From an uncultured Bradyrhizobium sp. (GTDB lineage: Bacteria > Pseudomonadota > Alphaproteobacteria > Rhizobiales > Xanthobacteraceae), in the NCBI RefSeq assembly GCF_936943645.1, contig NZ_CAKZJO010000050.1:1-64000 (forward strand): a DNA stretch of 64,000 nt, written 5' to 3'. Of this stretch, positions 1 to 8,094 are shown piece by piece (position 1 is the stretch's first letter; the number at the start of each line of letters is the position of its first letter). The translations under genes and the position numbers were made by a program. Under the pieces are notes generated by a model. It was not told where the DNA came from, did no database searches, and saw nothing but the letters and a program-made list of their open reading frames with translations.

Positions 1-25
1 ACCCCGCTCGCGCGTCGCGCGATCG

Positions 26-47
26 ACCCTCCCCTCCAGGGGAGGGT
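26..47. repeat. Perfect 10-bp-stem palindrome
   Basis: Two 10-base arms (ACCCTCCCCT and its complement AGGGGAGGGT) are separated by only two bases, so a very stable hairpin can form on either strand. It lies in the 104 bases before the crotonase gene. It could be the terminator of a gene to the left of the window or one copy of a dispersed intergenic palindrome; no U-tract follows it. Confidence 0.6.
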
Positions 48-104
48 GAAGAAATCAGCCTCTGCCGTCTGCGCAGCGAAACGAATAAAGGAAGGAAACC
101 CACC

Positions 105-995
105 ATGGCGTATGAGACGATCAAGTACGAGGTCGCCGAGCAGATCCTCACCATCACGCTGAACCGGCCCGACAAGCTCAACGCCTTCAACGCGCAGATG
201 CAAGCGGAGCTGATCGACGCGTTCGACGCCGCCGACAAGGACGACAACGTCCGCGCCATCATCGTGACAGGCGCAGGACGCGGATTTTGCGCCGGCGCCG
301 ATCTCTCCTCCGGCGCCGACACGTTCGACCGCGACGCGCGGCGCGGGCCGGTGAAGCGCCTCGCCGACGGCAAGGTGGACTACAGCGATCCGCAGGTGCG
401 CGACGGCGGCGGCCAGGTGACCTTGCGCATCTTCAAATGCCTCAAGCCCGTGATTGCCGCGGTGAACGGCCCGGCGGTCGGCATCGGCGTCACCATGCAG
501 CTCGCGATGGACATCCGCATCGCATCCGAGGCCGCGCGCTTCGGCTTCGTGTTCTCCCAGCGCGGCATCGTGCCGGAGGCTGCCTCGAGCTGGTTCCTGC
601 CGCGCATCGTCGGCATCTCGCAGGCGCTTGAATGGTGCTATTCCGGCCGCGTCTTTCCGGCACAGGAGGCACTCGCCGGCCGCCTCGTCAGCAAGGTCGT
701 CGCTCCCGACGATCTCCTGCCGACCGCCCGCGCGCTGGCCAAGGAATTTGCCGCGAAAACCGCGCCGGTCTCGGTCGCCCTGATCCGCCAGATGATGTGG
801 CGCATGATGGGCGCCGATGATCCCATGGAAGCCCACAAGGTCGACAGCCGCGGCATCTACGCCCGCGGCCGCTCCGACGACGTCAAGGAAGGCGTGGTGT
901 CGTTCCTGGAGAAGCGGCCCGCAGAGTTCAAGAACAAGGTCTCGAGCGATATGCCGGATTATTTCCCCTGGTGGTCGGAGCGGGACTACAAGTAA
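105..995 (+). CDS. Enoyl-CoA hydratase/isomerase (crotonase) family protein
   Basis: A 296-residue soluble crotonase-fold enzyme acting on an acyl-CoA thioester. The start follows an AAGGAA ribosome site by 8 bases. The oxyanion-hole segments are visible as FCAGADL (residues 61-67) and AVNGPAVGIG (119-128). The two glutamates used by classical hydratases are not present: by alignment they fall at T130 and F148. Instead there is an acid, E158, in VPEAASSWFLPR, the place where PaaG-type isomerases and related crotonases carry their catalytic Asp/Glu. An enoyl-CoA isomerase or another non-hydratase crotonase reaction is therefore more likely than plain hydration. The gene stands alone, convergent with the chemoreceptor, so context does not identify the substrate. 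Confidence 0.9.
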   Translation: MAYETIKYEVAEQILTITLNRPDKLNAFNAQMQAELIDAFDAADKDDNVRAIIVTGAGRGFCAGADLSSGADTFDRDARRGPVKRLADGKVDYSDPQVRDGGGQVTLRIFKCLKPVIAAVNGPAVGIGVTMQLAMDIRIASEAARFGFVFSQRGIVPEAASSWFLPRIVGISQALEWCYSGRVFPAQEALAGRLVSKVVAPDDLLPTARALAKEFAAKTAPVSVALIRQMMWRMMGADDPMEAHKVDSRGIYARGRSDDVKEGVVSFLEKRPAEFKNKVSSDMPDYFPWWSERDYK

Positions 996-1010
996 CGAGC
1001 CCGCCCAGGT

Positions 1011-1035
1011 GGCGTAGGCGAAAGAGGCCTACGCC
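1011..1035. terminator. Hairpin between convergent genes
   Basis: GGCGTAGGC (1011-1019) pairs with GCCTACGCC (1027-1035) around a 7-base loop, between the crotonase stop and the chemoreceptor stop, which it overlaps. There is no U-run on either side, so a bidirectional terminator is only an inference from its position. Confidence 0.4.
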
Positions 1036-3077
1036 GCCTTGATGGCGCGAATGAAGGTCTCGACGAACTGACGCATGTTCTCCGACTGACGCGTCAGCTC
1101 CTCGGAGGCATCGAACACTTCGCCGGCGGCAGCGCTGGACTCGCTCGATCCGACTTTCACACCCTGGATGCTCTGCGAGATCTCGCCAGTCCCTCGTGCG
1201 GCCTCCTGAACATTGCGGGCGATTTCCCGCGTGGCCGCGTCCTGCTCGACGACCGCGGCGGCGATCGACGAGGCGATCTCGTTGATCTCCTCGATCGTGG
1301 ACGTGATGCCGTGGATCGCGCTCACGGCCTGTCCGGAGCTGGTCTGGATGGCGGCGACCTGATCGCGAATGTCGTCGGTCGCCCTGGAGGTCTGCTCAGC
1401 GAGGCTCTTCACCTCGCCCGCCACGATGGCAAATCCCCTGCCCGCCTGCCCCGCCCGCGCCGCTTCGATCGCCGCGTTCAAGGCCAGCAGATTGGTCTGC
1501 CGCGCGATCTCGTTGATCAGCTGGAGCACGTCGCCGACCTTCTCCGCCGCCGACGAGAGCCCCTGCACGGTTTCGTTGGTGCGCCGTCCCTCGGTGACGG
1601 CCTTCTCCGCGATCTGCGCCGACTGCGTCGCGCGCCGTCCGATCTCCGCAACCGAACTGGACAATTCCTCGGTGGCCGCAGCGACGGTCTGCATGTTCGC
1701 CGACGCAATCTCGGTCACGCCCGCCACGCTGGCCGCTTTGTCGCTGGTCTGGCCGGCGGAACGCCTCATCCCGCCCGCGGTCGCCTCCAGCTGCGACGAT
1801 GCGGAAATGACGGTCTCGATCACTTCGGTCACGTCGACGTCAAAGCGGTCGGAGAGCTCGTCGATGCGCGTCGCGCGCGCGGCCTGTTGCGCAGCAGCCT
1901 CACGCTCTCTCGCGTTCAGCTCGACACTTCGAACCAGGCTGTCCTTGAAGAACTGAACCGCGCACGCCATCGAGCCGATCTCGTCCGTGCGGTCGGTGCC
2001 CTCCACCTGCTGGTCCAGCTTGCCGTCGGCAAGATGCGTCATGGTGCCGGCGAGCCGCCCGATCGGCACGGCAATGCCCCGCGCCATGATCGCCGCGGTC
2101 AACATGCTCGTCAGCAGGGCGAGCAAGGACAGCGCCGTCACGAGACCGAGGCTGAGAGTTGCTTCGGACTTTTTCTTCGCCATCAGGCCGGTGAGCTCCG
2201 TCACCAGGCCGTCCTCGATCTTCTTCAGCAGATCGATCCGAGCCGTGGCGGCATCGAACCAGGATTTGCTGCCGAGCGAGCCGAACTCGCCCGCAAGCCC
2301 GCCGCGCTCGACGACCTTGCGCATGCCGTCGAACTTGTCGATCGCAGGCCCCGAAAATTCCGAGCTGAACAGATCCCTCGCGTGAGGCGAGGCCACCGCG
2401 CGGAAGGCGGCAAAGAAGCTGTCCTGCGCGGCTGCAAGGCCAATCGCCCTGACATAGGCCTGCGGCTCGAAACGTCCGGCGGCGATCGCACCGGCGACGG
2501 TCGCGCGTTCCAGGCCGGCGCGTTCCTTGGCCTCCACCAGATTGGCGTGGGCGGCAATCGACCGCGAGATCTCGTCATCCGTTGCGAGCTTGGAAATGCC
2601 TGATGTCACCGTGATCAGACGCCCGACGATCTCCGTCAGGGCACCGGTCGCCGCTGCGGGAGCGATGGCCTGCCGATCGATCTGCGCGCGCAGTGAATCA
2701 AGGCGTCCCAAGCTCTCGGTTGCCGCCTGACTTGCAGAGGCGAGCCGACCGCGGCCTTCGCTCGTCAGATCCGCCAGCGCACCCAGCGCCATCGCGCGGC
2801 CCGCGTCGGTGCGGCCGCGCTGCTGCTGGAGCTCGGCGCCCAATTGCGTGCCCTTGCTGCTCAGAAAGGTCAGGGACAATCCGCGTTCGCGCTGCAGCTC
2901 GTGGACCAGGCCGCTCAACTTGCCGACGCCGTCGACGACCGGCTGCATCGCCACCATTTCAGAACGCACGGCCCATTTGGCGGAAATATCGTACAGGGCG
3001 AGCGCAGCGAGCGTCGCGAGAGGCAGCAGCGCCGCCAGCGCGATGCGATGAATTATTCTTATATTCCTGAACATCAT
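1029..3077 (-). CDS. Methyl-accepting chemotaxis protein with NIT sensor domain
   Basis: A 682-residue inner-membrane chemoreceptor. A first membrane helix lies at about 11-29. It is followed by a periplasmic all-helical region with the motif LVHELQRERGLS (57-68), typical of the nitrate/nitrite-sensing NIT domain. A second membrane helix lies at 308-332, then HAMP (about 333-385) and a cytoplasmic signalling domain containing the conserved hairpin tip sequence ARQTNLLALNAAIEAARAG. It should control a CheA/CheW array, but no che gene is nearby, so it is an orphan receptor. The nitrate/nitrite ligand is a family inference. Either of two consecutive ATGs could start it; no strong ribosome site is visible. 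Confidence 0.93.
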   Translation of the reverse strand: MMFRNIRIIHRIALAALLPLATLAALALYDISAKWAVRSEMVAMQPVVDGVGKLSGLVHELQRERGLSLTFLSSKGTQLGAELQQQRGRTDAGRAMALGALADLTSEGRGRLASASQAATESLGRLDSLRAQIDRQAIAPAAATGALTEIVGRLITVTSGISKLATDDEISRSIAAHANLVEAKERAGLERATVAGAIAAGRFEPQAYVRAIGLAAAQDSFFAAFRAVASPHARDLFSSEFSGPAIDKFDGMRKVVERGGLAGEFGSLGSKSWFDAATARIDLLKKIEDGLVTELTGLMAKKKSEATLSLGLVTALSLLALLTSMLTAAIMARGIAVPIGRLAGTMTHLADGKLDQQVEGTDRTDEIGSMACAVQFFKDSLVRSVELNAREREAAAQQAARATRIDELSDRFDVDVTEVIETVISASSQLEATAGGMRRSAGQTSDKAASVAGVTEIASANMQTVAAATEELSSSVAEIGRRATQSAQIAEKAVTEGRRTNETVQGLSSAAEKVGDVLQLINEIARQTNLLALNAAIEAARAGQAGRGFAIVAGEVKSLAEQTSRATDDIRDQVAAIQTSSGQAVSAIHGITSTIEEINEIASSIAAAVVEQDAATREIARNVQEAARGTGEISQSIQGVKVGSSESSAAAGEVFDASEELTRQSENMRQFVETFIRAIKAA

Positions 3078-3185
3078 CCGAGTTCACGATTGCGTACTCG
3101 TGATAGGATCGGACTGGTAAAGAAAACGCCTTATACGAGTGAGAAAAAGATAGGCGACGCCTGCTCACGAATGCGGCAAGGCCGA

Positions 3186-4163
3186 TCAGTCCATCGTCAG
3201 CGCTACACGCCCGATCGCCTTGCGGTCGATCAAGAGCCGCATCGCCTTTGCATAATCCTGCAGGGGCAGACGGTGTGAAACGTTGGGGCGCAGCTTGCCT
3301 TCCTCCGCCCATTGCAGCAGCGCATTCAGACGCAGCTGTCCGAGCGCAGGGTTCTTTCGTACCGCTTCGCCGGCACGTACGCCGAGCACGCTCGCACCCT
3401 TGATCAGCAGGAGGTTGGTCCTCGCCGAACCGATGCCACCGGTGAAGCCGATCACCAGGAGCCGCGCGCCCCAGGCGATGCAGCGCATCGAGTCCTCGAA
3501 GACCTGGCCGCCGACGGGATCGAACACGACGTCCGCGCCGCGCCCGTCGGTGATGCGCTTGACGGCATCGCGAAACGGCTCGCGGTCGTAGCGGATGAGA
3601 TGATCGGCGCCGCGCGATTTGGCGATAGCGAGCTTCTCGTCGCTGGAAGCGGTGGCGATCACGGTCGCGCCCAGCATCTTGCCGATCTCGACGGCCGCCA
3701 ATCCCGTGCCGCCGCCGGCGCCATGCACCAGCAGCACTTCGCCCGGCTCGACCCGGCCGCGATCGATCAGCGCGTGATAGGCCGTGCCATGACCGGCGAG
3801 ATAAGTCGCAGCTTCCGCGTAGTCGAATGTCGAGGGCTTGGGGGTCAGCTGCGACGGCGTGACGACGGCTTCGTCCGTGAATGCGCCATGACGCATCTTG
3901 ACGATGACCTTGTCGCCGACGGCAACACCTTTCGCCTCGGTGCCGATCTCCGTGACGTCGCCGGCGGCTTCCATGCCGGGCGTGAACGGCAATTCCGGCT
4001 TGAGCTGATATTGCCCGGCGGCCATCAGCACATCGGGGAAATTGAGGCCCGCGGCCCGGATCCTGACCCGCACCTCGCCCGGCTTCAGGGTGCGCGACGG
4101 ATATTCTTCCAGGCGCAGGGTCTCGGGCTCGCCGAGCGCGTGGCAGACGACGGCGCGCACCAT
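3186..4163 (-). CDS. NAD(P)H:quinone oxidoreductase, zinc-free MDR family
   Basis: A 325-residue medium-chain dehydrogenase/reductase of the quinone oxidoreductase branch. It starts MVRAVVCHALGEPE and carries the GroES-like fold followed by the nucleotide-binding loop HGAGGGTGLAAVEIG. The cysteine ligands of the structural and catalytic zinc in alcohol dehydrogenases are absent, as expected for this branch. Its start overlaps the stop of the upstream isomerase gene by one base (TGATG), which indicates translational coupling. An open frame extends upstream of this start but runs across the neighbouring gene in another frame and has no family similarity, so it was not used. The substrate is unknown; a one-step reduction of an enone or quinone is likely. 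Confidence 0.9.
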   Translation of the reverse strand: MVRAVVCHALGEPETLRLEEYPSRTLKPGEVRVRIRAAGLNFPDVLMAAGQYQLKPELPFTPGMEAAGDVTEIGTEAKGVAVGDKVIVKMRHGAFTDEAVVTPSQLTPKPSTFDYAEAATYLAGHGTAYHALIDRGRVEPGEVLLVHGAGGGTGLAAVEIGKMLGATVIATASSDEKLAIAKSRGADHLIRYDREPFRDAVKRITDGRGADVVFDPVGGQVFEDSMRCIAWGARLLVIGFTGGIGSARTNLLLIKGASVLGVRAGEAVRKNPALGQLRLNALLQWAEEGKLRPNVSHRLPLQDYAKAMRLLIDRKAIGRVALTMD

Positions 4164-4771
4164 CAGGCCGCGCTCGCCTTGCTGCGCAGAAGCGCCTCGC
4201 GGATCAGCGGCAGGCGGTCGTTGCCGAAATACATGTCGGTCTTGTTGACGAAGATCGTCGGCGAGCCGAAGCCGCCGCGGGCGACGACCTCTTCGGTATT
4301 CGCCTTGAGTTGATCCTTGATCCCCTGCTCCGAAATGCCAGCGAAGAACTTTGCCGCGTCGATGCCGACCTTCCTGCAGATCTCGGCCAGCACGGCGTCC
4401 TGCGAAATGTCCTTGTCCTCGCCCCAATAGGCCTCGAACACGGCCGTCGCGAACGGCACCATGTCTTTGCCGAGCCAGATGCAGCCCCGCATCGCCTTGA
4501 CGCTGTTCACCGGAAACACCGTCGGCGGCATCTTGATCGCAAGGCCGGCCGAGCGCGCCCAGTCCTGAAGGTCCTTCTTCATGTAGCGCGCCTTCAGCGG
4601 CACCGGCTTCTCGCGCTGCGCATAGACGCTCGGATTGACCGTGTTGAAGATGCCGCCGACCAGGATCGGCCGCCAGACGATCTCGGCGCCCGCCTCCCTG
4701 GCGAGCGGCTGGATGTTGTGGAAGGCGAGATAGGTCCAGGGGCTGGAGCAGTCGAAGAAGAATTCGATCAT
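4163..4771 (-). CDS. 2-hydroxychromene-2-carboxylate isomerase / DsbA-like kappa GST family
   Basis: A 202-residue thioredoxin-fold protein of the kappa-class GST / HCCA isomerase family. The N-terminal FDCSSPWTYLA (residues 6-16) places S10, just before the proline, at the glutathione-activating serine. GSPTIFVN near residue 170 is the cis-proline loop. Known members isomerise 2-hydroxychromene-2-carboxylate in naphthalene breakdown, but most bacterial homologues have no tested substrate. A clear AAGGAA ribosome site precedes the ATG. It is coupled to the downstream quinone oxidoreductase, so the pair probably acts on the same compound. Confidence 0.88.
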   Translation of the reverse strand: MIEFFFDCSSPWTYLAFHNIQPLAREAGAEIVWRPILVGGIFNTVNPSVYAQREKPVPLKARYMKKDLQDWARSAGLAIKMPPTVFPVNSVKAMRGCIWLGKDMVPFATAVFEAYWGEDKDISQDAVLAEICRKVGIDAAKFFAGISEQGIKDQLKANTEEVVARGGFGSPTIFVNKTDMYFGNDRLPLIREALLRSKASAA

Positions 4772-4810
4772 GGCGTTTCCTTATGTGTCTTGTCTTGCCC
4801 CGCCCTCTCC

Positions 4811-4900
4811 CCGTCATTGCGAGGAGCTCTTGCGACGAAGCAATCCAGAATCCCTCCGCGGAAAAACTCTGGATTGCTTCGCTTCGCTCGCAATGACGGG
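4811..4900. repeat. Palindromic intergenic repeat, family A copy 1
   Basis: The outer arms are CCGTCATTGCGAG and CTCGCAATGACGG. The inner arms are GAAGCAATCCAGA and TCTGGATTGCTTC. The element fills the gap between the GST and isomerase genes. The same design recurs at 7429, 14621, 17901 and 60157. Confidence 0.9.
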
Positions 4901-4913
4901 GAGAGAGCGGTGC

Positions 4914-5615
4914 CTACTTCCTTCCCAGCACTTCCTTAGCCCGTTGCCCAAACATGATCTTGCGTGATTCCTCGTCGAACGGCTCCTTGACGAATTTTCC
5001 GATCGCAAGCCCCGCCTGCACCTGCGGCCTCGCCCGCACCTCGGCGTACCAGCGTTTGACGCTCGGATAGTCGTCGAGCGTGAAGCCTTGCGCCTTGTGG
5101 GTCATGGTCCAGGGGAAACAGGCGATGTCGGCGATGGAATAGTCGCCGGCGACATAGGCGCCGGTCTTCTTCAGCTGCCGGTCGAGCACCCCGTACAACC
5201 GCGCGGCCTCGTCGCGATAGCGCTCGATCGCGTAAGGAATCTTCTCGGCGGCATAGAGCGCGAAATGGCCGTGCTGGCCGAGCATCGGCCCGAGGCCAGC
5301 CATCTGCCACATCACCCACTGGATCGCAGTGGAGCGGCCGCGCAGATCGGTGGGCAGGAAGCGGCCGGTCTTCTCCGCCAGATAGATCAGGATCGCGCCG
5401 GTCTCGAAGACCGAGAACGGTCCGCTGCCGTCGGCGGGATCATGATCGACGATCGCGGGAATGCGATTGTTCGGGGAGATCGCCAGGAACTCGGGACTGA
5501 ACTGCTCGCCGGCGCGGATGTTGACGGGCTTCACCGTATAGGGAAGCCCGAGCTCCTCCAGCACAATCGAGATTTTCCAGCCGTTCGGCGTCGGCGCGTA
5601 ATAGAGGTCGATCAT
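4914..5615 (-). CDS. Glutathione S-transferase, YfcG/nu-class-like
   Basis: A 233-residue cytosolic GST with an N-terminal thioredoxin fold and a helical C-terminal domain. TPNGWKISIVLEEL (residues 9-22) is the hallmark of the nu-class/Ure2-like group: an asparagine (N11) stands where other GSTs have Ser, Tyr or Cys. Family members such as E. coli YfcG reduce disulfides and organic hydroperoxides using two bound glutathiones. IPAIVDHD and VFETGAIL form the glutathione-binding cis-Pro and ET loop. A GGGACAGG ribosome site precedes the ATG. It is transcribed in the same direction as the next two genes but is separated from them by repeat family A. Confidence 0.92.
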   Translation of the reverse strand: MIDLYYAPTPNGWKISIVLEELGLPYTVKPVNIRAGEQFSPEFLAISPNNRIPAIVDHDPADGSGPFSVFETGAILIYLAEKTGRFLPTDLRGRSTAIQWVMWQMAGLGPMLGQHGHFALYAAEKIPYAIERYRDEAARLYGVLDRQLKKTGAYVAGDYSIADIACFPWTMTHKAQGFTLDDYPSVKRWYAEVRARPQVQAGLAIGKFVKEPFDEESRKIMFGQRAKEVLGRK

Positions 5616-5760
5616 GACCTGTCCCTTGGCACTTCCCTTGGGGTCTTCCCTGGCATTTCCTGTCGCCGCCGCCGGAATAGAGAGCGACTTTCGTTGTTCT
5701 GTACCTCGACGTTAGGACATGGCAGGAAGGGGCGCAACATCACCTGCCGGGAGGGCCGCC

Positions 5761-6783
5761 ATGCTGTTTCCAACCACGATCGCCGGCTCCTTGCCGAAGC
5801 CGGAATGGCTCGCCGAGCCGAACATGCTCTGGGCGCCCTGGAAATCCCAAGGCGACGAGTTGCTGCGCGCCAAGCGCGACGCGACGCTGATCTGGCTGAA
5901 GATCCAGGAGGACGCCGGCATCGACATCCTCACCGAGGGCGAGCAGGCCCGTCAGCACTTCGTCCACGGATTCCTGGAGAAGATCGAAGGCATCGATTTC
6001 GCCCACAAGGTCGAGATGGGCATCCGCAAGGATCGCTACAAGGCGATGGTGCCGCAGGTGGTCGCCCCGCTCCGCCTGAGGGATCGCGTACACGCCTTCG
6101 AGGCCCGCGTGGCACGCACGCACACCAAGAAGAAGCTGAAATTCACCCTGCCCGGCCCGATGACCATCATCGACACCATTGCCGATCGCTATTATGGCGA
6201 TCGCGTCAAGATGGCGTTTGCCTTCGCCGAGCTGCTCAACGAGGAAGCCAAGGCGCTGCAGGCCGACGGCGTCGATTTCGTGCAGTTCGACGAGCCCGCC
6301 TTCAACGTCTACATGGACGAGGTCAACGATTGGGGCATCAAGGCGCTGGAGCGCGCCGCGCAGGGACTGACCTGCACCACGGCCGTGCACATCTGCTACG
6401 GCTACGGCATCAAGGCCAACACCGACTGGAAGGAGACGCTCGGCGCGCAATGGCGGCAATACGAGCAGATCTTTCCGGCGATCGATGCGAGCCCGATCCA
6501 GCAGGTCGCGATCGAGTGCCGCAATTCCAAGGTGCCGCTCGACCTGCTCGCGCTTCTGAAGAACAAGGTCGTGCAGGCCGGCGTGATCGACGTTGCCAGC
6601 GACACCGTCGAGACCGCCGAGGACGTCGTGAAGGTGATCGACGCGGTGTCGAAATTCGTGCCCAAGAGCAACATCATCGCCACTACGAATTGCGGCATGG
6701 CCCCGATGCGGCGCGAGATCGCCGAAGCCAAGCTGATGGCGCTCGGCGCGGGCGCCTCGCTGGCGCGGGAGAAGCTGGGATGA
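5761..6783 (+). CDS. Short cobalamin-independent methionine synthase (MetE catalytic domain only)
   Basis: A 340-residue UROD/MetE-like TIM barrel corresponding to the C-terminal catalytic half of MetE. All four zinc ligands of MetE are recognisable: H210 and C212 (AVHICYG), E252 (IECRNS) and C311 (TTNCGMAP). The methyl-donor acid motif FDEPAF lies at 177-182. The N-terminal half of full-length MetE, which helps bind the polyglutamyl folate, is missing, so the methyl donor may differ. The ATG at 5761 was chosen because GGGAGG precedes it by 6 bases and the N-terminus fits the family; an in-frame ATG 42 bases upstream has no such site. No met gene is adjacent. Confidence 0.87.
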   Translation: MLFPTTIAGSLPKPEWLAEPNMLWAPWKSQGDELLRAKRDATLIWLKIQEDAGIDILTEGEQARQHFVHGFLEKIEGIDFAHKVEMGIRKDRYKAMVPQVVAPLRLRDRVHAFEARVARTHTKKKLKFTLPGPMTIIDTIADRYYGDRVKMAFAFAELLNEEAKALQADGVDFVQFDEPAFNVYMDEVNDWGIKALERAAQGLTCTTAVHICYGYGIKANTDWKETLGAQWRQYEQIFPAIDASPIQQVAIECRNSKVPLDLLALLKNKVVQAGVIDVASDTVETAEDVVKVIDAVSKFVPKSNIIATTNCGMAPMRREIAEAKLMALGAGASLAREKLG

Positions 6784-6799
6784 TCCGAAGGCGGGTCCG

Positions 6800-7417
6800 C
6801 TAGTCCAGCGCGCTCGGATGCTGCGTCGGCTGATAGCCGGCGCTGAACGCCCGCAGTGTGGACGGGGGCGTCAGCAGCATCGGGCTCTCTAGCTCGCACT
6901 CGGCGCGGGCATAGCCGGCGGGCGACCACAGCAGCGGCTGGCCCTGTCTCATCAGGAAGCTCTCCTCGCCCTGCTGCACCATCGCGCCGTCGGGCAATTG
7001 CGCTGGTGGCATCGGCAAGTCGTGCAGCCGCTTCTTGCCGCGATCGAGCCGCTCCCGATGCAGTTCGGCGTCCATCGCCTTCGCACTCACCTTGCTCGTA
7101 CCGTTCCCCTTGTCCCAGGACGCGCGAAACCGGTTGGCATCGTCGCGGCGGCAGAAGAAGCAAGGTCGGTGTCCCGCCGCAAAGGCGGTGGCTTCGTCGA
7201 GAAAGAACAGCTCGGTCCAGCTCCGCCGCGCCATCACCGGGCGCCGCCAGCCGCGGAATTCGCACAGGCAAATGATCCAGGCCGGTGACGACCAGCGCTT
7301 TTTCAGCAGCGTCTTGGTCGCGGGATCATGGATGATACCGCGATTGCCGGTGAACATGCCGCGATGCGGCGTGGCGATGATCTCGCCGGTGGGCGTGACG
7401 CGGTTTTGCAGGGGCAT
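6800..7417 (-). CDS. Conserved hypothetical protein with CxC and CxxC pairs
   Basis: A 205-residue soluble protein that I cannot assign to a named family. Four cysteines form two close pairs: C50-L-C52 and C86-F-F-C89, the second within GHRPCFFCRRDDA. This resembles the FRPCxxC loop of the Ada metal-binding domain, so a structural zinc site is plausible. The N-terminus is rich in glycine and positive charge, and the C-terminal third is proline-rich. A weak GAGA ribosome site precedes the start. It is convergent with the methionine synthase (17 bases between stops) and is followed upstream by a family A repeat. Methyl transfer or nucleic-acid binding would be speculation. Confidence 0.7.
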   Translation of the reverse strand: MPLQNRVTPTGEIIATPHRGMFTGNRGIIHDPATKTLLKKRWSSPAWIICLCEFRGWRRPVMARRSWTELFFLDEATAFAAGHRPCFFCRRDDANRFRASWDKGNGTSKVSAKAMDAELHRERLDRGKKRLHDLPMPPAQLPDGAMVQQGEESFLMRQGQPLLWSPAGYARAECELESPMLLTPPSTLRAFSAGYQPTQHPSALD

Positions 7418-7428
7418 GGTGTCTCAAC

Positions 7429-7518
7429 CCGTCATTGCGAGGAGCCCTTGCGACGAAGCAATCCAGACTATCTCTGCGGATGCATTTCTGGATTGCTTCG
7501 CTTCGCTCGCAATGACGG
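7429..7518. repeat. Palindromic intergenic repeat, family A copy 2
   Basis: The architecture is the same as copy 1 at 4811: CCGTCATTGCGAG and GCAATCCAGA, answered by TCTGGATTGC and CGCAATGACGG. It ends 7 bases before the stop of the xanthine phosphoribosyltransferase gene. Confidence 0.9.
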
Positions 7519-7524
7519 CGGATA

Positions 7525-8052
7525 TCACGCCGCCCCATCCCGCAGCGGCGGGTGGTAGGACAGCGCGGTGTCCCAGGGAAAGAAGATCCAGGTGTCCTGC
7601 GAGACTTCGGTGATGAAGGTGTCGACCAGCGGACGGCCCTTCGGCTTGGCATAGACGGTGGCGAAATGCGCATCGGGCAGCATCTCGCGCACCAGCCTGC
7701 CGGTCTTGCCGGTGTCGACGAGGTCGTCGACGATCAACAGTCCCTTGCCGGTGCCGCCGCCGAGCTTCATCGCCTGCTCCGAAATGCCCTTGAGCACCTG
7801 AAGCTCGCCCTGCTTGTCGTGATCGTAGCTCGCGATGCAGACCGTATCGATCACGCGCACGCCGAGCTCGCGCGCCACGATCGCGGCCGGCACGAGACCG
7901 CCGCGGGTGATCGCGATCACCGCATGAAACGGGCCGACTTCGTTCAGCCGCCAGGTCAGCGCCCGGCAGTCGCGGTGGAACTGGTCCCACGAGACCGGAA
8001 AGGCCCTGCCCGCCCGCTCCTGCGCACTCAGTTCCGGTGCTTCACCAGCCAT
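7525..8052 (-). CDS. gpt: Xanthine(-guanine) phosphoribosyltransferase
   Basis: A 175-residue type I phosphoribosyltransferase that converts xanthine and guanine with PRPP into XMP and GMP (purine salvage). The PRPP-binding loop [13 protein letters not shown] is at 105-117. The [17 protein letters not shown] segment (48-64) and the [10 protein letters not shown] region near the C-terminus fit the XGPRT (Gpt) group better than hypoxanthine enzymes. An AGGAGAC ribosome site precedes the ATG. It is downstream of the CinA-like gene in the same direction? No: both are on the minus strand and the CinA-like gene lies upstream of it, so they may be co-transcribed with a 42-base gap. Confidence 0.9.
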   Translation of the reverse strand: MAGEAPELSAQERAGRAFPVSWDQFHRDCRALTWRLNEVGPFHAVIAITRGGLVPAAIVARELGVRVIDTVCIASYDHDKQGELQVLKGISEQAMKLGGGTGKGLLIVDDLVDTGKTGRLVREMLPDAHFATVYAKPKGRPLVDTFITEVSQDTWIFFPWDTALSYHPPLRDGAA

Positions 8053-8076
8053 TGTCGTCTCCTGCTTCGCACAGCG

Positions 8077-8090
8077 CCCGGCGCGCCGGG
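8077..8090. repeat. Perfect 14-base palindrome between cinA-like and gpt genes
   Basis: CCCGGCGCGCCGGG lies between the stop of the CinA-like gene and the start of gpt. It may be a weak attenuating hairpin or a protein site; nothing else in the sequence supports either. Confidence 0.4.
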
Positions 8091-8094
8091 AGCT

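Noticed and set aside
1311..2603. Plus-strand frames inside the chemoreceptor gene
   Set aside because: Low-complexity Arg/Gly/Leu-rich translations with no start signals; shadows of the minus-strand gene.
3186..4817. An N-terminal extension of the quinone oxidoreductase across the isomerase gene
   Set aside because: The extra residues are an out-of-frame reading of the isomerase gene; the MDR family starts at the ATG at 4163 that overlaps the isomerase stop.
4811..4900. Family A repeats as terminators only or as insertion sequences
   Set aside because: They have no U-run next to the stem and no transposase. Their recurrence in several contexts fits dispersed palindromic elements better.
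5616..5760. A riboswitch before the methionine synthase
   Set aside because: The 145-base leader has no recognisable SAM or cobalamin riboswitch core; only short CCCTTGG-type direct repeats are seen.
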